NCBI GenBank assembly: GCA_012064415.1
Contig: SSNU01000062.1
Span: 489,097-553,096 of the forward strand
DNA: 64,000 nt
Reading direction: 5' to 3'
Source of the DNA: Gyrodactylus bullatarudis
Lineage: Eukaryota > Platyhelminthes > Monogenea > Gyrodactylidea > Gyrodactylidae
Below the pieces are notes generated by a model. It was given only the letters and a program-made list of their open reading frames with translations. It ran no database searches and was not told where the DNA came from. Each line of letters opens with the position of its first letter. Position 1 is the first letter of the stretch. Shown here one piece after another: positions 35,145-49,790 of the stretch. Position numbers and translations under genes: made by a program.

Positions 35145-37454
35145 TCAGTCCTTTCCTTTTTTCTCTTCTTCTCCGTTGGATAAATCTTCATCCTTTTTCT
35201 GTTGGGTTTCAGGAGATTTATTCTGTCGGTAGTAAATCACAAATTAATTTATCGATATTATAATATTTTTTTCGGCGGTTCGCATTTTCTTTTTATTATA
35301 TTACATGATATAATATATGTTTTTAATAATATTATAAATGAAAAATTTGAAAACTGTTCAATGACTTATCATATTCTTTCGTACAAGTTATATTATTCTC
35401 AGGTGAATGAACATTAGAGATGAACAATTATTCAATAATTATCGACTCAGATACGGCAAAAAGAGGAATATGCCTGTTGTATCTTTTTAATTCACATTAA
35501 ACTGTTGGTGGCAGTGAATCTGAACCAGGAATATTGCAATATGCTCTACTTTAAAGCAAATTTGCTAGTTCATATTCAGGATATTTTATGAACAATAAAT
35601 TTTTCAAGTGGAAGAGGAACAAGACGTTAGTCAATCGTTCTCATACCTAATTTCATATATTACACAGTATAACAAAAAAATTTTCGAGTGAATAAAACCA
35701 AATACATTCAGTCATCTGAATAGATAAATAAATAATTAAGTAAAGAATAGAATTTTCGAAACAGTTATGCAATTTCATTCGAAATCCATATTACTGTCTG
35801 ATGGATAGAATTGAACTACAGTATCATTGTTCTAATTTTTTAATAAACCCAACATGACATGAAGATGAGAATTTACTATTTTTACAAAAAACTCAAAATT
35901 TTTCTCCGGATGCACAGAAAAAAAATAATTTTTAGAATTCTAAAACGGAATGAAATAATAAGATGTGGATATTCGAAAAAATTTCAATCCGAACAAAATT
36001 AGGCCGTTTTTCGAATTTCGAAAATGTACCAAATTTCCACTTTCTCAACTTTTGAATCCTAAATTTTCATCAATTTCAAGGATTCAAAGCAGTTAAGTAC
36101 TGATATTTGGGATCAACATTGAACAAAGAAAGAAAGGATAAAAATTTTGGGTTCATAAGTTGAAAAAGTGGAAATTTGGTACATTTTCAAAATTCGAAAA
36201 ACGGCGTAATTTTGGTCGGATAGATTTTTTTCGGAATTTTTTCGAATGTCCACATCTTATAAGCTCATTCTGTTTTAGAATTCAAAAAATTTTTTTTTCT
36301 GTGAATCCGGAGAAAAATATTGAATTTTTTGTAAAAATGGTAAATTCACATCTTCATGTCAACTACTAGCTTTAGTCCATTGAATAGCAAAAATTTATGG
36401 GATATTTTTCGAAATTTGGTTTATTGTGAGTTACATGTACTATTAATTACACTTACAGGTGAAGGATTAATATCTCTAGTATCTTCATCTTTAATTTCCA
36501 CTGTTTTCTGAGAATCTTTCGCTGCGTCTGATGGAACTTTATTCATACTGGTTACTGGAGTTTGACTTAGTTCACTCTGATTAGGTAGATTAGTATTGTT
36601 CATTGGTATTGGTTTCATATTTTGTTGATTTTGCATGATTTGTTGTTGATTGGGAAAAGGTTGATACTGAAATCAAAAAGTTTCAGGTTATCAGAATAAT
36701 TTAGGATTGATTTTAAAAATTTAATCACAATATCAATCAAAATTCTTTAGAATAGTATGCTGATTCAACATTTTTGAACAAGGCTTGAAATAAGAAAAAT
36801 TCATCAAAATGAGTGCACTACATATGTAGCTATAATTATAATTATTTTATGCTAGCGTTTAATTGAAGAAAAGTTGATTTGGGGAAATTATTTGGAATAA
36901 ATTATTTTAGTTATAATTCATAGAATGGCTATTTTACTCACAAATGCATAGTAGGGTAGCTAATAACAGGAGATATCAATTAATATCAAAAGTATAACAT
37001 TTAAAAATGATAAATAAGAGAATGCAAAAGACTCACATTTCCATTTTGTGGCATATGACCAATAGGAACATCTAAAAGTTTTTATAAGATTTTCGATTTT
37101 CAAAATTTCTTAATAACATACTATGACGCATAATAGGCATCTGAGGTTGATTATTTTGGAATGTTTGACCATTCAGTAAGTGAGCTGGTACAGGAGATGG
37201 TACTACTTGTTGATTGGGGTTATTTGAATTAACTGTAGTTTGGTCAGCTATAGTTGCTAATTGAATAAGATTTTTATGTAGGATTTGCTGAGTTTCGTGT
37301 GCATCTTTGAGGTTGTTTACTTTTTGAAACGATATTAAACTCTTGATAAGGTTTACGTTTTCATCAAGAATCTAAAGTAAAGTGTAAGACTTACCTCTTG
37401 AATTGAATTAGAAGTCATCATTTCAATATTTTTAATGGGTTCAACTTGATTCAT
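35145..37454 (-). CDS. SS18: SS18 (SYT/SSXT) chromatin-remodelling cofactor (210 aa)
   Basis: A BAF (SWI/SNF) complex subunit acting in the nucleus. Five exons give 211 codons: 37454-37395, 37371-37122, 37071-37037, 36666-36457 and 35222-35145. The SSXT/SNH domain is at about residues 18-70 (QEILDENVNLIKSLI followed by QQILHKNLIQLATIAD). It becomes continuous only when a 23-nt intron (37372-37394, GTAAGTCTT...CTTTAG) is removed. The rest is Gln/Asn/Pro-rich, as in SS18, and the last exon is Lys/Glu-rich. Human SS18 has about 418 residues, so the QPGY tail is much reduced here. The last intron (1234 nt) carries a 505-bp foldback element. The final exon is inferred from phase and composition and is the least certain part. 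Confidence 0.85.
35856..36360. mobile_element. 505-bp foldback (long inverted repeat) element, family C
   Basis: Inside the last SS18 intron. The left arm (35856 to about 36072) and right arm (about 36138-36360) are inverted copies more than 200 bp long with moderate divergence. The outer ends are GACATGAAGATG and CATCTTCATGTC. Arms share TCTCCGGAT, AAGATGTGGA and AAATTTCCACTTT boxes. There is no coding capacity. A decayed copy lies near 42340-42515. This is a typical non-autonomous foldback or MITE. Confidence 0.8.
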
Positions 37455-38067
37455 TTGATATAAAATCCAGGACTAGAGAAGAATCTTTAAATTAAACTTT
37501 TATAATTAAAAGTAAGGATAGTACTGTACGAACTACGAAGACTTTATTTATTTCGAAAAGCAGTTACTTTTCAAACAAAAGAAACATCTTTGTAAACTAA
37601 AGTTTAGCGCAAATAAATAAGCGGATATTCAAAATTAATAATTATTTTTGAAAATTTTTGTAGTTTATTAAATTTTTAAAATAATCACCATTAACATCTT
37701 TTTTGCGAATTTCAATAGATTCTATTGAGTAGGATATTATTCATGAATTGATTATTTCTGACTGAAATCGTATAACACGATTCGTATCTACGATGATTTT
37801 TAATTTGATATCTACCAAAATTCATCTATTAAGCTTATGTATCTACTTAAGAGTAGTTACATATATCCAAAAATTCGCTGGAAAAGCCCGTCTTTATTAT
37901 ATTAAACTAATATAACAGAATGATTTCGAGAATTAATAATACTTTATTTTTTCAATAATAAGAAATTAATTTAATTAATAGATAGTATTCAATAATAAAA
38001 TCAACAATCTTTAAATAATAGAAGAAAATCTAAGATTTGACATCATATTCTCCTTTAAATCCCATAA

Positions 38068-41000
38068 TCAATGTTGTTGTAATTTTCTTGGAAATCTGGG
38101 CATTGCATTCGGTTTATCTTCATTGATTTGGTATTGCCTCACAAATCCAGTTGATAATTTCTATAAAGTAAAATCACTTTGATGATTCTCCTGCTTAATT
38201 TTTATTAAAATTTCATTTTTGAATGCTTTAAAAGAGAATAAAGAATGTCAAATAGGTACACATAGGTACATAGAGAAATCCTTTTTTTGTAAACTAGCTC
38301 ATATTAAACGCATTATCAGGTTAAGTTATTCGTGAATTCTCGAATAAAATTGCTTATGACGTATTAATTGTATTAAACTAGAGAGCAATTACATACACTG
38401 AATAATCTTACATTTTAACTTTAGTTAACTTATAATTGTTCATTGTACTCTGAAATTGGGAAAAATTTATAAACGGAATATTCACTGAATAATATAGCAC
38501 AAGCTAGAATATCCACTTACTTGTCCAAAATTAATTCTGTTTTTTCTGCTAGAATAGTCATTTGAGATTTTATTCAATCCCTTGGCGGAATCTTCTATAT
38601 GAATATGAAAAGAAGTCAATCTTGGAAAACAGACATTCAACGAAAGAAAAACTAAAAAAAATCAACTTAATCGAAGTGATGACCTTAGGCAAATGACAAA
38701 TGTAGAACCTAAATTGTAGAATAAAAAAATTTAATGATTGAATCAGATCGATATATATGAGATGCACTGTATTTTGATATCAAATCTGTATTATTTGGAG
38801 TAATGTACCCTTCATGGAACCTTGAGGACACTTTTGCTAAGCTGTAGTTGGACAACTTCTAGATAAATATTTAAAAACTAACTTTGAAACGAATAGATGG
38901 GATTCTCTATACCAAACTCCAATAGGGAATAACGTGGCATCTATTGATAAAAAATAATAATTATTTTATCGAATATTACAGAAGAGAAGCTGTCATTCAA
39001 GACTTTACATGCATAATACACATGTCATAAAGTCAAATTTTATGCAGAAGAGACAGAAAAGCACTAGCAGGCGATTTATATGAAACTTTAAGCCATGCGA
39101 TTATATCTCTCTAATAAGTCTCACAATTTTTCTAGTTTTACTGAGAAAATTTATTCATGATTTTAGTACATATTTTCTAGATTTGAAGAAAATTGCCAAG
39201 AAATTCTCAACTCACTTTGTTTTCTTCCTCTCTAACAGAAACGCATGGGTCATTATTATTGGTTCTATACACTTGGGATATGTTGGCTTTAGTCATTTTC
39301 AAACTAATTTATAAAGGAATAATAAACAATTATATTGATACAACATTATGTCAATAGAGTAATAAGAATTTACCTTTCATCTGAATGATTTATTTCAAGG
39401 CTCAAAGTATTATTTTTCTGATAGTTTTTTGGACTAATAATTAAATTTTGAGATCGATTCTGATCATATTGAGTTGTCTTGCGTCGGGGAACTAATCTGG
39501 GTCGACGAGGGGGCTGAAAAATTTAAAAAAATTTTGTTTTTAAATTCTTGTAATAATTTGTTATTGCAATGAATCATTAGGAATAGTAAATGATTTTAAA
39601 AGATGCTTTATAACGAGCAAAACAGAGAGTCGAAGGAATAATAAATAGTGATGAGTTAGTATTTAACGTCTTCCAAAGATCTTCCTTGTACAAAGGTATT
39701 TTTTCTGGAGACAGCATTGGGAGCAATTAAAAATGTACTAATATGAAATAAATTTTTAGATTTGAAACATTTAATTTTCCCGTTCTAATACTGCCTTCAG
39801 GAGAACAATTCAAAATTAATATTTAAAGTAATATTTTGTAAATAAAGCTAGTCTTTATGAAAATTTATGAAATCCAAAATGTACAGCATACGTTAATGAT
39901 TTAAAGAAAAAGAACTCTGGGATATTTATCGGTCTCGAAGAGAGAGAAACAAGTTATTCTTTATCAAAGTGACTGAGGTGTGCCGTACATTGATGATTGG
40001 GGAAATTCTTCAACCTTCTTTTAGTATGGATAAATCATCAAATAAAAATGCAAATTAGAATGGCATGTGGGATAGCCGGAATTACGCAAGTTTCAATTTA
40101 AAAATTATGTTTTTTACAATGTTTATTAAATTTAAAGATTAGAAAATGAAAAAAACTATTTTATTTGGTTAGAAAAACCTATAGATATCAAAGATAGGGG
40201 ATAAATTTGTTATGAGCAAATGACCATTCCTTAAGATTTGTTCAAAAGATGTTATAGAAATTAGTTGGCTTACAATTTCTGGCAAATTATGGCCAGTCTG
40301 AAGGTAAAAAAATATTAAATTTACTCCAAGAACTATATTCTAGCTAATGAAAATAATAAATTAAGAATTAGTTTCATTTATCTAATAACTCCAACTGAGA
40401 AAGTTTTATGATTAGAACCAATGAAAAAGAGTCCTTTAGACGGTTTAGTCAGTCTAAATACTAAAGTTGGTAGATATAAAGTTAGGAATCTATGATTTTT
40501 TCATCAAGAATTCAAAGTTGTTAAAGAAGTTGAAAGAATTAAATTTTTTTCTTCAAATGATCAAAGTAGACAACATGACTAGGATTTCAAAAATTCTTTA
40601 ACAAATTCGATTTCTTGATGAAAAAATTTTGTAAAGCTCATAGATTCCCAACTTCATATCAATTAGCTTTATTCATTGTATATCAAGTGGACTTTTACTC
40701 TACTCTAATCTTTAATGAATCTGATCACAAATTCGCAAAATTGATGATTGGGAGTTTGCCGTTTTTTGTATCATTGGGGTAAAATAAAATTACTTCTATT
40801 AGGCGTGATAAAAATGTAAATTAAAAGAGGAAAAAATGCAAAAAAAAAATTAAAAGGTTCAAGAAAATCTTTATAAATTAATTCAAAGAACAATTTTAGG
40901 TTATATAAACAATACATAGTATGACACACACAGAAAACACAATGAATTACCTTGAGATTTATTTCTTTAGAAGAAAAAATTTACGTCTTTAAGAAAGTTT

Positions 41001-44000
41001 CGAGGTGGTGCAAAATTCACAGAAAGAATCACCTTTTAAAATGTTCCAAAAATTGGAAATACATTTCTCGAAATAATTCATTTCGACATTACAGTAGAAC
41101 TCATTGAGGAAATGCATGTCTAATAAATCTGATTGATTTTTTTATTATTTTGAATAGAGTCCTCTGAGAGTATAAAACACTTAGATGAGAGGGCCAACTC
41201 ACCGTGTATAACCAACTTCCCATTAAACCTATATTTTTGAATTTTATCAGTTAATTCTTTAAATGTAAATAATTTATGAATATTTTAGAATATTTGTGGC
41301 TCCACTTTGTATATTTCTGATAGAGGAAACAAACAAATTCAAATTTTTACAAGCTGTATTGATTAAGATGAGAGGAAATCGATAGAAATATCTCAGGATT
41401 AACTTACATCTGTAAAAATTTGGGGTAATCGTTGGTCAGTTTGTATGTGCTCATCACTGGAACTATAGGGATAATTTTACTTGAAATTTTGCAATTGAAA
41501 AACCCCCAAATAAAACTGTAACTTACTTTGCATTTGAAAAGAGATTGGCATGATGTTCAAACTTTGGGGGAATCATTTTAGGCCTTCTTGTAGGCTGAAA
41601 GAAGAAAAAAGAATTAAATTAGGCGTCTCTTCCACTGTGTGCCGTAATTAAGTAGAAGCTGTTCTTTTAAAAAACAAACGGAAATTAGAGGAATATAAAC
41701 TGTAAGGAAAATCTTATTGATTATTTCCACTCCCAGGTGACTGAATACAAACTTGATTTCTTTTATACTTGAATTACTTTATCTTTAGCCATCTTTAAGA
41801 GGAACCAATCTGAGGATGAATCATTCAATTCAACCTTTTGGAAATAATTTCTAATTTTGGTCAAATTAATACAGGAGGTTCAAGATAAACAAAATGAATA
41901 ATGTGCAGAAACAATGTAAAGGGGAATGAAGATACATTTTAAAATGTGCTGTCGTATTCACTAAAGGCTTATAAGGTATCCAAAATAATGTCACGTGTTG
42001 TGAAAAATAAAGTTGATGATATTCTCTCTTCTATTTATAAACTTTATCAAATAAGCAAGGACACCTCTTTTTGACGATCAACTAAAGCCCTTTTATCTAC
42101 CAGTTATGACCACCATTCCAAGGAATACACTTGTTAGAAGTTGAATGTATTTTTCAAGGTCAAAGTTTAAATTCCTCTAATTTACTCAAATTAATGTAAC
42201 TTAAAGACAATAGATTCAAGAAATTTGAAGCATATAAATATCAACATTTAGGATCACCATCCTAATTTCTGTAGCCAAATTCTCAAGTTTTTTTCCGATT
42301 TTGATGCCAAAAATACTCTTCAAATGTTTAGAATCAACAAATTTTTCAAGACCAATTTGGAAAAAGTGGAAACTGGGCGCATTTTGAAAGCAAAAAAATG
42401 ATCTAATTATTTATCATATTGAATTTCCTTATTCAAAGAAATCATTGTGGAATTGAATAAATGTTGAGTATTTTGTAATAAAGAAGCAAATTCATATCTT
42501 CGTATGAACTATTTAAAGATTAGGTTCCTAGAATTGGTTCTGACGGTCTTATTCGGAAAAATTTCCTTGAATGCTATTTTTGGCTGATCTTTTTCCAGAA
42601 TTAAAAAAAATTAAATTTTCTGGCATTTTGAATCTATTGAATCAATTGAAACTTCTATAGGCTATAATAAGCAATGATACAGCACTGTTTTCACATTTTA
42701 GAAGCAATAGCAATTAGGGAATTCACAAATGGAGAAATTAGCATGCTTTTAAGCATACACAGGAGAATGATGATTTTTTTAATCTTTCATAAGGAAAATG
42801 ATGAAGAATCAGAAGTGAAACTCTAGAATGATGAAATGATGAAAACTACTTTTCAAATTTACTTTTCTCTTTGTGATTTATCTCTCATATCGACTTGAAA
42901 TAAACAAACTTTAAGTGAGAATAATTTCAACAACAAAAAAACAAACTCTTAAACTGATTTACAGCACTAGAGATTGAGTAAACCCAATGCTAATTACCAT
43001 GTCATGTCTATTTGCTTTAGATTACTCAAGGATTAAAAGTGGTTACTGTATCTATCTTATTGTAAAAATATTATTAGGAAAAGGAATAAAAATGACGACT
43101 ATCTTTAGTGGATGAAACGGTTTCTATGAAAATCTGAAAAAGTCTTTAGAGGAGTCTCGGAAGAATCTTCATTTTCTAATATGTTAGTATCGATTTTTAG
43201 TTCCATCAAAAACAATATGATCCATCTTTTTTGTTAGAGACACTTATTACAAAATTTTCTTCTGAGCATTTATCTCGATAGATCTGTGTAATTCTGCTTT
43301 CATCATGATTTTGTGGAAGATGTTAGTCTGGGAATAATCACATTGCCGAAATAGAGCGATTTTCACACATTTTTAAAATCACAAGTTTAATTCATTAAAA
43401 GGGGAGAATTTGATTATAATTTGCTCTGCAAATATTTTGCCAAAGATATATAGAAAGTTCTGCCAGGAAGTCCAAGGCCTTAATTTTCATGGTAATTTGT
43501 ATGATGTTTTTATTTATTTATTCATTAGTGAGATTGAATCGAATCACTTTCAAAAAAATAAATCAAGAGTAGAAATTTAGCCAATTAGAAATTATTTTGT
43601 ATTTCGCGATAACTCACTTCGGAACTGTTTGGTTTGGACATTGAATAGAAACTTTTCTCGAGTAAAGAATCATCACCCAAACTGGCACTAAAAGTTGGAA
43701 AAAATTGAACTTTTAAATTCGTATTCTTAATTTTTATTGAAAGATGAGTACCGAGCTTGTATTTATAGAGAGTGATACTTTTATTATTCATTTCAACAGG
43801 CTTAATAGACGAATGCATAAAATTAATTTTTATTTCACAATTCGTTGTAACTTCTATGCACTTTATTGAAATAGCAAAAATTAACAATTTAGAAACCTGT
43901 TAATAAACAGTAAAAATTGATCTCTAATTGAGGAGTACTTTTTATAAATTTGAATGATACATATTCTTACTTTTCGTAACTTTGAGATTTCAATGAAGCA

Positions 44001-47000
44001 TTCTTTCCATTCAAATGGATAGAATGTTTAATATCAGGGTCTGATCCATCTAGGCCTGAGATTGGTCTCGATTTTAGAAAGATTCTTGGCTTTTTTATTT
44101 TGAAAGAATTTACATTGGTTATTTTGACCGCTTGGAGTCGGCCATTGGTCGAGGGTAATCTCAAACGAACTGGTTCATCAATTGAAGTTAAAGTCGGATG
44201 AATATTATGCATAGTGTCAATTGAAGATGTGCTGACAAATCGATTTTTTCGCATTTCAAAGTCAGAAGATTTCGGCAAGGAAGATCTATTCTTCTGTTCA
44301 TGCATTGATTGAATTGGAGAGAGATGAAAAGGGAAAAATAAATCAATAGGCTGTGTATGCTTTTTATCTCTTTTATCATTTGATCGATGGAAAGAGGGAA
44401 ATATAGGATGTGAAATAATAATAACTTTGTTCCATACAAGAACCAATAATAGACAATGATAAATCACTGATAATGTATGTATATAACCCTCGATTTCTCC
44501 CGCAGGTAGTACTCTGAGTCTTTTGGTTTATCAGTGGAGACATAGTAATTAGAATTTAATATTTGAAGATCTTGAAAACCAAAATTTTATTTTCAACAGT
44601 TAGTCAACACCATTAGCCATGGGTAAGTTTGAATAGGGTATCATTTAATTTCAAGGTTAATCATACACACAAAGATGTTCAGAATGAATTAGTACAAAAC
44701 AAGAATGAAATTGAGGAAAAATACACCATTGAACTAAACTTTGATGATGAGTACAAGAAAGGGAATGCAATGTGAAAGATATTTTCATAGCTTTGAATCA
44801 AGAAATAATTTTCTAATCTATCAGAAAAAAATCAAGTGGAAGAACGATTATTGTACAGATCAAATCTAGTTGAAAGGTGGGAATCTTGATCTAATAATGT
44901 TAGTGGAGATTTAATAAATTTACACTTCATTTCTAACCTTCTAGCAATCTTTAAATAATAGTACAACAACCTGTATGAAAAGTACATCCATGTACCATGT
45001 ATCATCCAACATAGCATATAACAAGGGAGATTACTCGTCAAGGTGATTAATTTGAAAAGATGAGATGAAAACTAATTTCTATCGCCTTGATAATTAATTA
45101 CATATCAAAAATTCAAGCAATCTTTGTACTTTTGGAAAAAGAGATTTTAATAAAAGTCTATACGGATTCATTCCATAATAAATCGATATTGAAATTATTC
45201 TAGAAAAAGTATTGGAATTTTTTCTCAGATATTAACAGTAAAAGTTTCTTGCATAACATACAATGTTAATTCATTTGTTAATACAACACACATGTTATGA
45301 GGTACCATTGAAAAGCCAATAAGAATAACTGGCATTTCATATTTTAAATCTAACGTTAAATTTGAAAAGTTGGGAGACACTAGATTGAATGGAACCTTGT
45401 ATGTTGGAAAAATATATATTTTTTACCACTACAGTCTAGTCTTTGTGACATGAATGAATAGTACTTGATTCAGATCAAAGCGAAAACAATCTTTCACAGA
45501 CCCAAAGTACAATGATAAAAAATTGATTGTGTACAATGTGTTACGTATGACTTTAATGATGGATAGCATAGAAATGCATATATAAACTGACAACAAGTTT
45601 TTTACAATTTCACTGTTTTTTAGCCATCTTATTGAGCTATTGATTTTAATGGTGTATTTAAATATTTTATCATAGAGAGTTAATGCGATTCAACATTTAA
45701 GATTATCAAAGATTTTTTAATCTTGAACCACTTACAAATGAAAGCCTGTAGATCTGATCAGTTTAAAGAAGATAAAATGGAATACAATTTACAATAATTT
45801 TTATAATTATAAGCAATAGTGTTGGTTAAATGTGGAAATAATAAATGTGTAGAATTACTTTTTCTGAGAAACTATTCCAGGTTTTCGAATTGTCATTAAA
45901 TGATATTGGCCGACATGTCATTGTAGAGGGAGGTGAAGGTTCTTCATTCGTATCAAATGTATTTACTGAAACTCTACTTCGCTTCTTAATTTTGTCAATC
46001 AACCTTGAGGATGCAGATCTTGAATGAAAGAGGCGATATGCAAGTGTGGAACTGAAAATATTCGAACTTTTAGCCATTTTCCACCGGCTATCACCATAAC
46101 TGTACACTGATAATTTTTCTGGATCAAGATTCTCCACAGGAATTCCAATTTTCTTGGTAATAACTGCGTTGAGAACATTGGCGACTTCATCAAATTTGTC
46201 TCTCAGTTGATCAAGTTTCTGGACTCTCTCGTCGAAAAACTACAGAATTTCGATCAATGCAAGTTAAGCCAGCAAGTTATTTATTTTAAAACATACCACT
46301 CGACACATTTGGGAATTGTAAACTTCTCGAAGGAAATTTTCTATGCTTGGACAACCCTGGATAGCGATCATTTTTTTAATATTTGGCTCAAGAAATCCAC
46401 CGAATTTAGACTTTTCAAGGCACTTTGAATAAAATCCTGTGAAAAAGTTAATCTTTTCATTTCTACAATACAAAAGATAAACAAGTACTCAAATAAACAT
46501 GATAATTTTAAGGGGAGAAAAGAAATTTTAAAGGACAAGATAAAAATTTGAATAGAAATTTTATAAAATTCTGAATGGCCTTAAGTAAAAGATGCTGAGT
46601 TATCATTCAAGAGTTTCCTTTCGATATGTTGTGTACATATCGCTTAAGTGTAAATTTCATCAAAATGGATTAGTAACTGTCTTTTATCGTACTCAAAAAT
46701 GACTCATTTCATTCAAAGAGTATATGCGACACGTAAGAATGAAGTTGTTTTGGAATAAAATTATAGTATTCTAACCTCATTTTACAGTTATACGTCTACG
46801 TATCATGTAATAATTGATCAATTCTAGAGAGAAAGAAAAAGTTTTGTAAACAAATTTTCTTTCTACAGTGTCAGAGACATTGAAAGTCTTGACATGTATT
46901 CAATTGATTATACTGTATTATTAAAATACAATACCTTGATGTAGTTTCACTCAGTCTAAGCATAAGCATATGATGCATTGATTTTGTAATAGGTTATAGT

Positions 47001-49790
47001 GTTTATATATATTTTTACATACAAACATGTATGTATTACATAATACATAGGCTATCGTAATAAATTGCATGTGGCTACAATACAATATCATATATCGATA
47101 TGCACAATGTAAAATGCATTGAAAGAGAAATAGTTGAGAGAAAAAAACAAACAAAATCAAAGATTAATGTTTCCGGAGCCTGTAAACATAATTTTGTTAA
47201 TTAACAAATGCGAATCCGAAGAGAATCTACCTCAAATTCGGCTTCCTTGTGAGAAACAGAGATCATTCTTCTACAAAGGTTTCTTGAGCTAAATAAATAA
47301 CGGTAGATTCATTTCTGTAATCAAGTCATGTTTTTTTCTTTATTTACTCATCGTTTTCTATCATTCTGTATCTCATTTTAGCAATTTTAAGATTTGAGAT
47401 CCTCGTGCCTTCAAATTGGAAATCTAGATAAAAACTATAGTCGTATATTCTGGTTAGTCTGATTGAAGAATATCAACCAGAACCATACTCTCCCTCTAGG
47501 ATTGATTATTTCTAGAGATAGTAATAATCTATAGTAACATAATATAGATTTTTCTTAAAATCAATAAATCCAAATTTCGAATATCACGTGTTTGTTGTCT
47601 TTTGCCTGAAACGTAATAACTGAACTATCAAAACAAGTCAGTATTTTAACAGAGAGCGATACTTGACCAAGGTAAAACTAAAAATAATAATAATAATCTC
47701 ATCAAAGTAACCGATTTCAGCAAACAGAAATAAATAAATTATATCATCAGACAAAACACCAGATAAAACCATTTGACAAAAATATTTTATTATTTCTATA
47801 CGGAGCAATTCACGTTTGCAATTACATAGGGAAAATGTATTGAAATACACATGTGACTAGATCGAATATTTCAAGAATTTCTGCATAGTTTTCCCCTTGG
47901 AAACACCGAAAACTAAGATTGAGTTTATGGTGAGAAATGATTCATCAGAATTTCTTATCTAGGCAATTAAGAAAAGCTCTCATCGAAAATTCTACATTCG
48001 GGATAATTGTTCTTAAATCTAAATTAAGTTCTTTTTTAGAATTTCATGAAAGACGTGTCATAAATACCTTATTTTCTACATTTTAGATTTGCACCTCTGT
48101 CTTGTTTCTTTACGGTAGAATATTGATTAATCCCTTTTGTAATAATAAATTTTATTTCTTATTTTTTAATTTAATATGGGAATAAACTCATAAAAACAGT
48201 AAAAACTCACCCAAGATATTGACATTAAAATCGAAAAATGGTTCAATTAAACATTGACTAGTTAAAGATGAATGGTTGGCATCTTCGTTGAGATTCTCTT
48301 TATCTTCCATCGGCGAGTTAATCTTATTATTAATTCTTGACTGTAATTTCTCCACCGACTTGAGTCCTTGCTCAAGATATTCGACCTAAATAAAAAAAAT
48401 CATAACTCTTTTTTTGATGGCTATGAAAAATCGGCTATTTCTTCCTCAAGCTCAATAATTGGTATTTATGGGCTGCTTGCATGATAGAAATATATTATTC
48501 ATTCACTTTAATTTTGGTTGTATCTATTTGACATAGATTCAATGGTATCATTTCGAGAAATTAATTTTACTCACAATCACATCTGGAATTTCCCCATTGA
48601 GCATGTTCTCCGGCTCCTTGAGTCGATCAAAGTTGGTGGACTGTGTCTTTTTTCGTGGGTCAAAGCTGAGGGAGTCTTCTGATTTTGACTTTTTCAGTCC
48701 ATTTTGACTGTGATTGCGGGTTAAGTTAAAGCTAGGTTTTTTGGTTATCTGTGGTATTTGAATGAGATAAATCCTTCCTTCGTCCAAATCGACTAGTCTT
48801 GTCCCTGCACTTAGGTATTTTCTAGCCTTCTACAATGCACAAATTATAAATTTTTAGTCTAAAATACTTTCTAACTTTTGCTTACTAAATAGAGACATGA
48901 ATGAATCCCGGCGATAAATGGAACAGGAGATCTGAATTGAAAAATCATTAAAAAGTTTTAAATGTAATAGTCTAGATCAAAATTTACTCCAGTACTTCCA
49001 GTGCAAACTCCGGAAGAATCGTATAGAGGCAATGAACCCTAGAAAATATTTTATTTCCTCATTATCAGGAAATTTTATTTACTAAATGAATTAACTAACC
49101 AAACCATGGGATACAAGAGTGAATGTGCAGCCAATATACATGCAGTTAACTTTGACCTTGAGTTTGATATGAAAAGTATATTCCTTTCTAGCAGTAAGCT
49201 CGTATGTATATCAATAATGGAATCAATTTCCAGGCAGCCAATATAAACTGCCAAGTATTTCTAGAGAAGAAAAATTTTAGAAATCATAACTTGCATCAAA
49301 ATAAGTCGAATTTTGTGCTGGTATAGGTAACTTGAGTTCATAATTTTCCAGGCCAAAATTTATTTTTAGAGATGAAAATTTTTCGAATTCCCTTAGATTC
49401 CACATTTTCTCTAATACTTTATGAATTTTGACTTCTTTCTTGTCATTATACTGATATAATGTCATGAGAAAATTGTAAAATAATGAATGATAAGGCGAAT
49501 TTGAAGAGATAGCAATATATTCTTGCGATTCAACTGTCATCAAGTAAACATATTCATGAACTCCAGTTTGATTTGTGAAAACCAATACGAAAATCTCCTT
49601 ATTCTTTAAGCTACGAAAGATGTTAATTTTTTTCAAATTACTTAAGGCAGCAAGAAAGTCCATATTGAATAATTTTAGCTATTTTATCACTACTTGTTTC
49701 CTGTGGATACAAGATTTCTATCTCGTAATCTTGGATAATTATTAAATATATTTCAAGTACTTTTATCAGAACATAAGGAAAATTTGGCAT
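38068..49790 (-). CDS. DENND1: DENND1/connecdenn-like DENN-domain Rab GEF (about 970 aa)
   Basis: The DENN module activates Rab GTPases (Rab35 for connecdenns) during clathrin-linked traffic. Exons: 49790-49642, 49610-49295, 49260-49100, 49038-48988, 48931-48886, 48829-48575, 48385-48211, 46436-46297, 46239-45859, about 44350-43971, about 43896-43618, 41594-41527, 41462-41408, 39513-39374, 39303-39216, 38940-38883, 38594-38521, 38160-38068. Upstream DENN: VLVFTNQTGVHEYVYL and ISSNSPYHSLFYNFLMTLY. Core: SRSKLTACILAAHSLLYPMV, then TILPEFALEVLESPVPFIAG. Downstream DENN: LREVYNSQMCRVFFDERVQK. The C-terminal half has PTRRP and PPRRPRLVPRR proline-rich pieces and a DLF. One junction (43971/43896) does not match in phase, so that splice is unresolved or an indel is present. 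The second intron has a GC donor. The start could lie further upstream. Confidence 0.82.
42340..42515. repeat. Decayed copy of foldback family C
   Basis: In a large DENND1 intron. GGAAAAAGTGGAAACTGGGC matches the family C arm (AAAAAGTGGAAATTTGGTAC). The far end AAATTCATATCTTCGTATGA matches the outer end AAATTCACATCTTCATGTCA. The middle is diverged. Confidence 0.5.

Noticed and set aside
46951..47160. TATA/CATA-rich 69-codon frame in a DENND1 intron
   Set aside because: Built from near-palindromic ATGTATGTA-type sequence. Low complexity.
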